Positions 49,156-59,314 of a stretch of DNA of 64,000 bases are shown in pieces. Position 1 is the first letter of the stretch, and every line of letters starts with the position of its first letter. Position numbers and translations under genes: made by a program. This DNA is from Hymenoscyphus infarciens (Eukaryota > Ascomycota > Leotiomycetes > Helotiales > Helotiaceae): the NCBI GenBank assembly GCA_001414345.1, contig LLCB01000113.1, positions 1-64,000 of the forward strand, written 5' to 3'. A model generated the notes under the pieces. That model ran no database searches. It saw only the letters and a list, made by a program, of their open reading frames with translations, and had not been told where the DNA came from.

Positions 49156-50763
49156 ATGCGCCAAAGAATCACCTTCATTCAGCAGCCCGAGGATTCGGTA
49201 GATCCAGATACACTCAAAATTACAGATGAATCCATCTCGACTACGAATCTCAAAGCAGCGAGGGAGGATCGAATAACGTTTGGGTTCGATGAGCTCCCGC
49301 AAGAGCTATACCGTGTGCTTAAAGCAAGCCATGAGTTACATATAAGATGGGTTAGCCAAAAGGGATATGAATCTATTCCGCCGATGGTGTCGAGACTTTC
49401 TCCTGGCCTTCATTTTTTCCATACCCCGCAGAGGAATAGCAATAATTCGTAATATGCGCCTTGGTCTGGCTTTGCCACAACAACTGACAATACTAGGACT
49501 TTATTGTGTCCTTCTCTGAAGAAAGTGTTTGGGGAAATTGATTGTGTATCGCCGGAAGTAGGCTCAGCTATCCTCTATTACTAACTGTATATTTTGCTTA
49601 CACCTTCCTAGGAATCCTTCACAAACCTCCCCAACGATCGATTTTCCCAATCAGCGGCAACACAATACTACACCCCCCTTTCCTCCCTAGCCGAACTAAA
49701 ATCCTACATCGACCACAAACTCTGTCGCAGCTCAGAGCCCGCATGTCTCGCCCGTTCCTCCCTCCTCAGCTCCGCATCCTCAGTCGACATAGATTTCGAC
49801 ACCATCTCCCACGCTCTAACCATAACCGCATTCTGGCCCTCCCAAATTTGGGACCTGGACCTCACAACCACCAAAAAACAACGTCTAGAAGTCGGAATCC
49901 TCTCCGTCGCTCCCCCAAGCGAACCCGAAGAACTCTCCCTTGGTGGATTCCTTACCATAGTAGGAGAAAACACCAAACCATCACCAACTCTCTTCTCCTT
50001 TCCAGCTCGTCATCATCCCCTCTCGGAATCCTTCACCTCAAATTATATCCAACCAACTGGTCTCCATCCAACGCTGGAACTATCGATATCCTCAAATTCT
50101 CCTCCCTTCCCCGAAGACGAGAGGGATTGTAGTCTACACGCCCACCTCACACTCCCAAAACATATCTTCCCGGATAAATATCAACTTTCCGACCCCTTGT
50201 TCCTAGCTTCCAAAAATTTGTCGAAAGTACAATATATCAGCTCATCAATTGACCTAGAAGCTCCCTCCTACACTGTCAAGACTTGGGGCTCGACCCTCCT
50301 CCTCTCACTTGCTCCTCCTTCAAGCTCCCAACCAAAAGATTTCACATCTCAAATCCCCCTCCACCTCCGTTACCTCCCTCCCGTATCCTCCCCTCTGACG
50401 GGGATTGAGATCCCATACCCGGTAGTATTTTGGGCATGTACGGCAGAAGAGGGGAGTAAATTCCCCATCAATCCTTTTGATCGCACAAATCTGGGCTATG
50501 ATGGGTTATTTGGTCCCAGAACGATGTTTTATCATCTGGATCCCAAGGGTGGAGATGGCGAGGAGGGGTTGATGAATCAGATTTCAGTTCCAGTTTTGGA
50601 TTTAGGAGGTACGAAGTGGGTTGAAGTTGGGACGGCGGGGGTTGTTGTTTTGGGGTGTGCTTGGGTTTTGTGGTGTTTGGGGGCGGTGTGGTGGAGGGAG
50701 GGGTATGGGAATGGGAATGGGGGGTTGAAGAAGAGGGATGGTGGAGAGAAGAAGAAGTTGTGA
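49156..50763 (+). CDS. PBN1: PBN1/PIG-X, stabilising subunit of GPI mannosyltransferase I
   Basis: CDS join(49156..49448,49497..49557,49612..50763), 501 aa. Two introns (48 and 54 bp) join RNSNNS-TLLCPSLKKVFGEID and DCVSPE-ESFTNLPNDRF. Pbn1 partners the catalytic Gpi14 and adds the first mannose to GPI anchors in the ER lumen. The N-terminal MRQRITFIQQP is the usual start of fungal Pbn1. The large luminal region shows the conserved PLHLRYLPPVSSPLTGIEIP and YPVVFWACTAEEG block typical of PIG-X. One membrane segment near the C-terminus (VGTAGVVVLGCAWVLWCLGA) is followed by a short basic tail ending in KKKL. Single-pass ER type I topology is expected. Confidence 0.88.
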
Positions 50764-51483
50764 GGAAGGAAATTAAGAAGCTAGAAATAAGGAATGGGAT
50801 TCTTGGTGCTTGGCTCTCAAGTGGAATTTCGTTATTGGTCTAGGTCAGCCTCCGATGCTCATTCAATGGCCCCCGTCAGGTTATCGCGGGGTCGAACGGT
50901 CCTTCCCCGACGAGGTTAATTCGAGGGTCGATCTGCGAGTTCAAAGTCGTTCCTTCCTTAACCTAGCCTCGACTCTCAAAACTCAACCTCAATACGAGCC
51001 CTCATCTTTCCCTACCAATTTTTTCGACTTTGGTAGTGCCCATGGTGCTTTGCTTTGCTTGGAGTTTTCGTTTGTAAGAAGTCATTTCAACTGGATGTGT
51101 TGGTAGACGCCAATATCGCAATATCGCTTACCAAGACCCCCAAAGTTTCATGTCGAAAACTTCAAGTTGCCAGTCCCAGGAATACCTGGAAGGTAGGTAT
51201 AGACAGCCTTCAGAGCTTCAAAAAGTCAACTTGACAGTTCGGAATAATCGAGCTTCATAACTCCTCATCATTCCAAGTCTCCTAGCGTAATTTTAGAACC
51301 ATGCCTTCTGAGTACACGCAAAATGATACTCGCACCCGTTCGAGAATTCAAATCTCGTAAATTTGGGAATCGACTACTCTAGACATGATTTGCTATGAAC
51401 GACAGGGATATATAACTATAATACAGCGCCAAAAGAACGAGAAAACAAAACAAATCGCCTCAAATCGTAATTTCGTAAAATCG
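50764..51483. other. 720-bp intergenic region
   Basis: 3' flank of PBN1 and 3' flank of the reverse-strand gene at 51484. No gene recognised. Confidence 0.4.
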
Positions 51484-52578
51484 TTAATCCACGGCGCTCG
51501 GAGAGATATCACTCCCAACATCATGGCCACCACCAAGAAGTGGATGATTCGGATCATGAGCAGCTAATTGGGCACCAAGCTCAGCGACTTCGGTCCTCTG
51601 ATCGACTTGGGCCAACAAGTCCAGGTTTTGGACTAGCGAAACTGGTACGTGTATTGGCTGTACTTGTTGAGGTGCTGCAGCTACCGGAGGCACTGCCCTC
51701 ATCATAATCTCCAATTCTTTCTGAAAAGCATTGAGCTCTGCCCTCATGACTTTCATACTGACCCAATTCGATAGGGAAAGAGACATGTACTCGTCTGGTC
51801 CACCAGGACTGTACTGTCTGTCTGAAACGGAGAAGCGTGCGAGAATATCCATCCCGTTACACTCGAAAAATGGACGGGCAGGTGGTAAGGTAATAGGAGC
51901 ACGAGGAAGCCCTTCCAAGTCAGCTCTCGACCCTGGCTCGTCTGTGAAGGCGACGTTGTTGCCGCTGATGAAGGATAGGGATTTTATTTGCGCTAGGGTA
52001 CTCCATCTGAAGTAGCTGAGCTGGAAGGTTGGTTTTCTCGGTATTGAAGTGCTTTCTTTTTGTTGAGACGGTCGTTCGAGAGCTAGTTTTGTCAATTCTG
52101 CATACCTGGTACGACGAGGAACACTTACGAAGCGAGACGACGAATTTGTTGATGGAGTAGAATATAGGTGTTGCTTCGATATTGATGAGTTTACAAGTCT
52201 GAAGTATGCCCACTATAGGATGTCTGTTTGAATCTGACGAATCCAATGTTTTGCCAGGCAATTTTGTGGCTGGGACCATAATTTCATCTGGAAATGCCAA
52301 GAGACCTTCAAATATCTAGAAAAGATTAGCATCCTATTCTTTTAGGATCTCAGAATAGTAGAAAGTTGAATATGATAGCCTTCCAGTCTAGACAATATGG
52401 CCATGCTCTGTTTAGATGCCCAGCACCGGTACTACCGGAAACCAGAATCGGAGGCACGTATGCGAAAGAAACGACATACCTTTATACGGATTTCTGCAGG
52501 CAGGTCCATCAAAGAAGTGCGGCACATTGTGCCAATCATGGTAGGTTCTGTTAATTGAGAACTCATGATGCTGGACAT
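51484..52578 (-). CDS. Fungal LPAEIR-motif protein (F-box/2EXR-like), function unknown
   Basis: Proposed CDS complement(join(51484..52097,52129..52315,52480..52578)) with 31-bp and 164-bp introns, 299 aa. The joints give LMDLPAEIRIK-IFEGLLAFPDEI and KFVVSL-QLTKLALERPS. The N-terminal LPAEIRxxIFEGLL followed by ILQTCKLINIEATPIFYSIN is the pattern of a large, poorly understood fungal protein class, often F-box-like or 2EXR, with many paralogues. The middle holds an FECNGMDILARF segment and the C-terminus is a helical, Gln/Ala/Pro-containing stretch. The second intron is very short (31 bp), below the usual minimum, so that joint may be wrong. The start is the first of two close ATGs (MSSIMSSQLTEP). 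Confidence 0.55.
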
Positions 52579-53803
52579 ATGATAGTAAAAGCCCCCTTGT
52601 ATGGCGGGAAGCTGGGTGCTGCGAGGCTTGAGGTGGTGGTAGAGAAGCAATTGGCGAACTGAGTCTCCCGGAGTGTGAGAAAGCCCTGGAAGATGGCAAG
52701 CTAAATGCTGCAGGCTGTGACTCGGCCTTTCAGTTCACGATGGAGATTTATTGGTGTTGAGGTGGTTGGAAGCCCATGATACAGTTTCAACGTTTCACCA
52801 CCAATTGCAAGGGTGTCTCGGAAAGGTCCAGGCTAGCTGCAGGAAGGGAGAAGGCTCTTGCTTCGACCTTGGTTGGTCTTGGTCTTCTGCATAGAACTGA
52901 CGACGTGCTGAATCGGATCTTCCCTCTGAGCTCTGACGGTTGAGGGTCGAAAGAAACGGCTAGAGGTGGCCGTCGCCGTCGCCGTCGCCGTCACACGACA
53001 ACTTTATGCGTCGCACCAAGTGGAGTGCGGGGTGCAGATGCTTCTCCTACAACTAGCTTCTGAGGGGTTGGTTGCTTGACAAAGAAGATCCCAAGAACAC
53101 CTCGAAAAGGCGGTGGAATGATGAGAGCCAGCGCTAGAAAGGACTGGGAGTAGTATGGTGAAGATGTCGGAGAGAGGGCTGTCGATAGGTCGATAGGATA
53201 CCTACGTGAGAGCTCCAACCCAACCCAACCCAACCCAACCCCCATTGTGCCGGCGTCAACTAGCGTAACCTGACAACAGACTGTTCCAATGAGCACAACA
53301 CCTCTTTGGGTAGTCGTAGCCCACCTCAAACCTGAGCTCGCGGGAGAATCACAACAACAATCAAATCGGAGCAGCAATCACCGCTCAATTAAAGCTAATT
53401 TGGCATCTTAGGCCTTGTTTTCAGAAGATAGATTGCTGTGCTGTGCTGTGCTGTGCTGGGCCTCCTACTCTATTAACTGCAGAGCCTACCCCTACCCATA
53501 CCCCCACCCCTACCCACAACAACCTAGCTCTAGCTCTAGCTCTAGCTCTAGCTCTAGCTCCACCGGAGCTGCAAGCAAGGCAGCTCACCTTGCCTTCCCC
53601 GCCATCAACAATCGAGCCACTCTTTTTACCCGACCTCGTCATACAGGATTCCAGCTCAAAAGACCATTGCCATCTTTCTACCACTGTCGCTCCCACTTCT
53701 CCAAAATTCCACCAACCACGCACGGCATATTCTCTGCTCGATATAAGAGAACTCCTCCAGCGATTCTTGTTCCCTCCCTCACCATACCAAAGGCGCAATT
53801 GCA
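52579..53803. other. Upstream region of glycogenin with four microsatellites
   Basis: 1.2 kb with short tandem runs: GTCGCC (52970-52992), CCAAC (53217-53241), TGCTG (53434-53457) and CTAGCT (53524-53560). Open frames across it are produced by the repeats. It contains the promoter and probably a long 5' UTR of the glycogenin gene. Confidence 0.55.
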
Positions 53804-56292
53804 ATGGCTTCCCCTTCCGAAGGAGAGGATGCTTACGCTACAGTGGGTTGCTTCCCCACCCTTACTGCCATTCCCCGCGGCTGTTGATCATACTGACTTT
53901 CCGCCATCCAGCTTCTTTTGAGTGACACTTATCTTCCAGGTATGTATTCCTCCGTGGGTTTCACACAATCAAGCTTACAAGAGCATCTATAGGCGTTCTG
54001 GTGGTGGCACACTCGTTGCGCGATGCCGGCACAACAAAGAAGCTGGCGGTGCTCATCACAGAAGATACCGTGTCGAACAGCGCAATAAATCAGCTACGGG
54101 TATGGACAATCTTCTACCCAAGTCCTAATTTACACTGACTGACAAATGGCAGCAAATCTACGACTACATCATCCCAGTCGAGCGTGTCGTCAATCAAGCC
54201 CCAGCAAACTTGTTCCTCATGAACCGAGCCGATCTACATTCAACCTTTACGAAAATCAATCTATGGAAGTTGTTACAATTCCGAAAGATAGTCTATGTGG
54301 ACGCGGACATGGTTTCAATTAGGGCTCCAGATGAGCTCTTTGATCTGCCACAACCTTTCTCGGCGGCTCCCGATATTGGCTGGCCGGATATATTCAATAC
54401 TGGCTTGATGGTCTTGACTCCAAATATGGGTGACTACTATGCATTACTTGCCATGGCACAGAGAGGAATTTCTTTCGATGGTGCAGATCAAGGTCTTCTC
54501 AATATGCACTTCAAAAACACCTTCAATCGTTTGAGCTTCACCTACAACGTCACGCCGTCCGCCCACTACCAATACTTGCCCGCATATCGACATTTCCAAT
54601 CCAGTATCAGCATGGGACATTTCATTGGCCCAGACAAGCCATGGACCCAGGGAAGAGAAGCCCATAAAGGTTCAAATCCATACGATGAAATGGTCGGAAG
54701 ATGGTGGGCAACTTATGATAGGCATTTCCGTGAATCGGTAAGTACTGCGCTGCTTATTCTTCCATTCCCCTAACAGTTCGTAGTCTGTCGGCAGTTCAAC
54801 TCGAGGAAAGTCCACTCTTGTTCATTACCATACGAAAGGCGAATTTCATCCAACCACGGTTGGCAATACCTTTACCGACCACCACGGTGAGGAACCCCAT
54901 TCAGCAGAGTCCTACGTAGCAGCGCCCCATGTAGAAGAGCCTCAAGTACCGTCCAGGACAGAGGGTGAGCCACCCAGTACAATTCCAGAAATTGGCAGTG
55001 AGATATCATATGGTGCACCTACCTCTGAGCGAGATGCACATCCTTTGCACGAGACTCATTTTCACGAGGCTCATTCTCATGAGACTCATTTGCATGAGAC
55101 CGCTGAATTCCCAAAAGAGAAGGAAGAAGCTTATGTTCCCTCAGAGCAGATGAATCTGGACAGGGAGAGGGAAAGGGAGATCCAATACCAGCCAACTTGG
55201 GATGCAAGAACGTTAGTTTGTCCCCACAGCCCGTCACAATACAATGCTGACCAAGTACAGTGCCCCACCGCCGTCAGACTCCCGGCCCGAAGCCTCAAAT
55301 TTTCCCTCTACCCATTACGAAATGTCCTCCGATCCCACGCCTTTCCAGGCTCCACCGAGATACCCAGATCCTCCGAAGGACATGTATTATGAAGTCCCCA
55401 AGACTCCAACATACCAGCGGCCTGCTCCGATTTTCCCATGGGAGAAGGATGCACCACGGCCTACAAGAGTATTTCCCGAAGACCATCCTGAAGTGATTGA
55501 GCCTTCCAGCAGTGCCGTTGAATTTGCCCCAGAACCAACAGTATCGTCAGAACAACATGAATCGGTAACACCCGTCGCGCCTGCGACACCCACCACTCCC
55601 ATCATACAGCTCACACCCGCTGATCCATGGCAGAAGTACTCCCGTGGAAACGCCTGGGACGATATCCCTGAGATCGAGCGGTACATCGGAAACTTGCAAA
55701 AGAATCGCAAAGGAAATATCCAAGTACTGCAGGGATACGGCTCAGGTATTGAACAAGTTTCCAGTCCAGGGGCCCGAAGGCATAGTATAAAGCTCACCGA
55801 TTTTCCGACAGAGCTTGAAAGACCTAGTCTCCCTGTTACTCCTGCTCCCATTCGAAGACCAAGCTTCTGGGGAGAGGAGAGAAACGATCAAGGCGAACTA
55901 CCAGCTGCAGAGGGAGTGCCTTCCCAAGAGGAATGGGTACGACTTACTTTAAGCGCGCACTTTGTCCAACTACTGATCCTGTACAGGATCCTACAACCCA
56001 GCTGGAACAACTGGCCCGTCGACAATCGGATGTACTAGCTCACAAACTTTCTGATGCGCCTCCTGAGCTTCCTTCTCGGTCGTTACCGTATGGATCTGAG
56101 GGTGTCAAATCGCCTTCTTATGTTGCCCAACATGCTAGCGCGGAACCAACCACCGACTCAACCCCACGCACTCAGATCGAAGAACCGAGTTTTCAAGGAC
56201 CTGGGGCTTTGTTCGAGAAGGGGGAAACGTTTCCATCGAAATCGACTCCAGAGCCTGCTACCGAGGAGGAAATGGATGCCCTCGAAACGTAG
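53804..56292 (+). CDS. Glycogenin, self-glucosylating GT8 primer of glycogen
   Basis: CDS join(53804..53842,53912..53939,53993..54099,54153..54737,54784..55211,55261..55936,55987..56292), 722 aa, seven exons. The N-terminal GT8 domain starts MASPSEGEDAYATLLLSDTY, then PGVLVVAHSLRDAGTTKKLA; the DxD motif is in VYVDADMV (Asp 108-110, manganese and UDP-glucose binding). Conserved later blocks are FNTGLMVLTPN, DGADQGLLNMHF and NVTPSAHYQYLP. Exons 5-7 encode a long disordered C-terminus (about 250-722), with a His-rich repeat near residues 338-358 (HETHFHEAHSHETH) and fungal-conserved islands (FPSTHYEMSSDPTPFQ, PDPPKDMYYEVPKT, WDDIPEIERYI) thought to reach glycogen synthase. Length is typical of filamentous fungi. 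All introns rejoin conserved sequence. The cluster of microsatellites lies just upstream. Confidence 0.92.
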
Positions 56293-56763
56293 CGAGCTTT
56301 GCTAATAATGTTTAATATTCCAAGCCCCGTCTTGTACAAATATGGTTTCCGGCATTGCGATGCATTTGGAATTTCTTGCACTACATAATTTTCCCCTGTT
56401 TCTTTTCTCTTTCCTTTGCGACGAGGATGAATGGATGGCCTGTATCATGCTTTCAACATCGTTCGAAGCGCTCTTGTGCATTGCATCTCGCTGTATATTA
56501 CCTTTCTGGAGGGAGAAGAAGGCATGTCACCTGGATTTTGGGGTGATGTTCAGGAGATACGTTATGCGGAGGGGGATGATGGAATTTGGACGAGCTGAGA
56601 TGGAAGGATGAAGATGAATCACATGTTTGGAACTGAGTTGGGAGGGAAATGGGATAATGGGGTTTGCTCTGGAATTTGACAGATACCCCTTTGTTAATAA
56701 ATGGAAATTGATGAAATCTCGGGGTGGTTGGTTTTCGCGCGTTCATGTGATTTGTATTAGAGA
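56293..56763. other. 3' flank of the glycogenin gene
   Basis: Up to the insertion target at 56764. Short forward and reverse ORFs overlap the 3' UTR and are not called. Confidence 0.4.
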
Positions 56764-56777
56764 AGTGCAAGTGCTCT

Positions 56778-57962
56778 TTTTTTTATTTTTATATATATTC
56801 AAATAGTCTTTTTAGCTGCCTAAAGCCGGCGCTATGTAGACGCACTTATTTACAGGGTTTTATCTAAAAGTAGCTTATACACTCCTTAAAGTGCCTATTA
56901 CTAGGCCCGCTATATATATATACCTCTACGCTCCCGGCTTTACATCCTAGTAATAGCTTAGTATCTCCTTCTATTCCCTCTATTCCGATTCGAATTTGAT
57001 ATTTTCAATTATTCTTATAAACGACTGATTTAGTTCTTTATAACAGCTCTTATAAAGGCTTAGTTAGCTCTCCTCTATATAGAACTAATAATAATCGTCT
57101 TCTAGTATACTATCTTATATAGAGCTATTCTCTAATATATCTCTAACCTAAGTTTCCTAGTTCTATCTTCTATTCTCTCTACTCTATAGTCTTATATCTC
57201 CTAAGAGGTATTTCGCTACTTTATTTAAGAGCTACTAAACGTACTTTGAATATCTACTAATATAAATAGTAGAGAATCAGTTCTCTATAACTACTAGAGA
57301 ATCGGTTCTCTACTCTATAGTCTTATACCTTCTAGAGAGTATTTCGCTGCTTTATTAAAGTACTACTAAATATACTTTAAATATCTACTAATATAAATAG
57401 TAGAGAATCTATTATCTAGTTATAAAAACCCTTCTACGTCTATACTCTTATTTATACTACTTAGGCCTCTCCTAATCACTTTATCACTATTACTAAGAGT
57501 TCTTTACCTCTTCTAGTAACTCTCTTAACTTAAATATAGTATATACTAACTATATAGAATAACTACTATAGGTATTACCTCTAATCTTAGGTCTGTATAT
57601 AGCCCTCGCCTTCTTAGAGTCGTATATAATTCCATAGTATATCTAGAGTAAAAGTCCTCTAGTATTAGTAGATATATAGAATCGACTTTAAAGGCTTTCT
57701 CGATTAGTTCGTTTTAGTAGTCCGTAGATACTACTATTAAGTAAATAAGCTATATAGGTCTTTTTTACTAATATCTAGTATATTACTATATATAACGTGT
57801 CTTCTTCGTAGAAGGTTAAGAGGCCTAAAACTCTAACAGTTATAGATATCGCTACGTCGCCTTTTAACTTAAACTTAGCTCTATAGACAGTCGTAGAGAT
57901 AAGATAGGACTACTAGAGGTTCGTAGGATACACCGCGTACAGGTGTTGAGTCTTCACATCCC
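56778..57962 (-). mobile_element. RIPed non-LTR-like insertion with 14-bp target duplication
   Basis: A 14-bp direct repeat, AGTGCAAGTGCTCT, flanks the segment (56764-56777 and 57963-57976). The left end starts with a T-rich run (TTTTTTATTTTTATATATA), so read on the reverse strand the element ends in a poly(A)-like tail next to the target duplication, as LINEs and retro-copies do. The interior is very AT-rich with almost no CA or TG, the mark of heavy RIP. On the reverse strand short peptides such as LKGDVAISITVRVLGLLTFY appear in one frame, broken by TAG and TAA stops, so it was once coding. No reverse-transcriptase motif could be recognised, and a 131-bp spaced duplication lies inside (about 57175-57413). 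Confidence 0.65.
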
Positions 57963-57976
57963 AGTGCAAGTGCTCT

Positions 57977-58661
57977 CTCTGTCTCTTTCCTTTTTTGCGG
58001 TTGTTGTAAAGTACTCTATACTCCTCTCTTTACTATTGTCTTGTTTATTGAACTCGGAATTTGCGACAGCTGAGTGCTAGGAGAAGATGACGGCGGCATG
58101 GCATGCCTTATGGCTTAGGAAGAGCTTAGTTAGACGGAAAGAAAGAATGCCTGTGCTGGTTCCTTTTTGGGGTAACCTATGAATAGTATGTAATGCCAGT
58201 CCTGGGTAGCCAATGGATAGGGTATTGTTCTTCTCGGGTAGCCTGGGGAGGAGAGGTTAGGTGATGGTGCTATTTTTATGTAGGTGACCTGATCTACAGA
58301 TAGCTATGTATGTGGAAATATCAGTGCTGAGGGGGCTTCTCGTTGGGTTTGGGTTTCTATACTTATCTTCACTGCTGTTGTGAGTTTTTGAAAGGGGTAT
58401 TTTGTAGTACTAATTTTTTTTTGGCTTTGTAAGTTGTTTAGGGTACTTTGGAGGTTTGAGTTGGTTGTTGAAAGTAGGTTTTTTTTACAAAGTTAATCTT
58501 TTACAGAAGAGTTGGTTGATCTTGCTGGGTTGCGGGAGTCTAGGTGGTATATTTAGCTTCTTTCTAAATAATTCGGGTTTTGTTGTTGGGTTTTGAGAGT
58601 AGGATGATGAATAGGTTGGGAAATAAATAGATGTTTTTACTTCTCCCGGTACTATTTTTTA
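57977..58661. other. Spacer between two insertions
   Basis: No gene. Balanced to AT-rich, becoming strongly AT-rich towards 58640. Confidence 0.35.
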
Positions 58662-59314
58662 ACGGTAATTGATATAAATACCACCTTTTTAATTAATAAA
58701 GACAGAAATGCTACCTAATTAATTTATTTCTAATAGAAAGGCTACTCTTATACTATTCATTTATTTAATAGTGATTTTACTACTAAAATAATGAATTAGG
58801 AATAGTAGTATTTGTGTCTAAAATAGGTGGTACTTCTGTTAGTAGAAGTATTTTAATAATTTATATATTTATATATACTAATATACTAGAAAATCAATAC
58901 ATTAATAAATTAAATAAATCTACCTATATTATATATACTTTAAGGGTATTAATACGCTTATTTTGGTGTTATTTTTGAGAATGTCTTTATTTGGAGAAGG
59001 TCTATATATACTTAGTTACTCTTTACTATTTTTAGGCAGGGATTCACTTAAAAAGAGTGAATAGTAACTAATAGATATACTATTATTTTACTGATATAAA
59101 TACCACTACTTTATTCCTAATAGAAACGCCCTATTTTAGATATAAATGCTACTACTTTACTTATATTAAATAAATGACAAACATACTAAAAAACGTACTA
59201 GAAGTATATAAAATAAATGAATGGTATAAGAGTAGCATTTCTATCAGAAATAAAATAACTAGGTAGCATTTCTGTTGTTAATAATTAAAAAAGTGGCATT
59301 TGTGTTAATTACCG
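58662..59314. mobile_element. Foldback element with about 100-bp inverted termini, MULE-like
   Basis: The left end CGGTAATTGATATAAATACC is the reverse complement of the right end with mostly transition differences (right: ..GGCATTTGTGTTAATTACCG), and the match continues for about 100 bp. An 8-bp direct repeat ATTTTTTA (58654-58661, 59315-59322) abuts both ends, consistent with a Mutator-like or hAT target duplication. Inside are further nested inverted repeats (58810-58860 against 59091-59155) and a central stem (TTAGTTACTCTTTACTA against TAGTAACTAA, 59012-59073). No ORF. Confidence 0.72.

Noticed and set aside
53217..53241. CCAACCCAACCC run as interstitial telomere
   Set aside because: Fungal telomeres are usually TTAGGG; this is a short CCAAC microsatellite.
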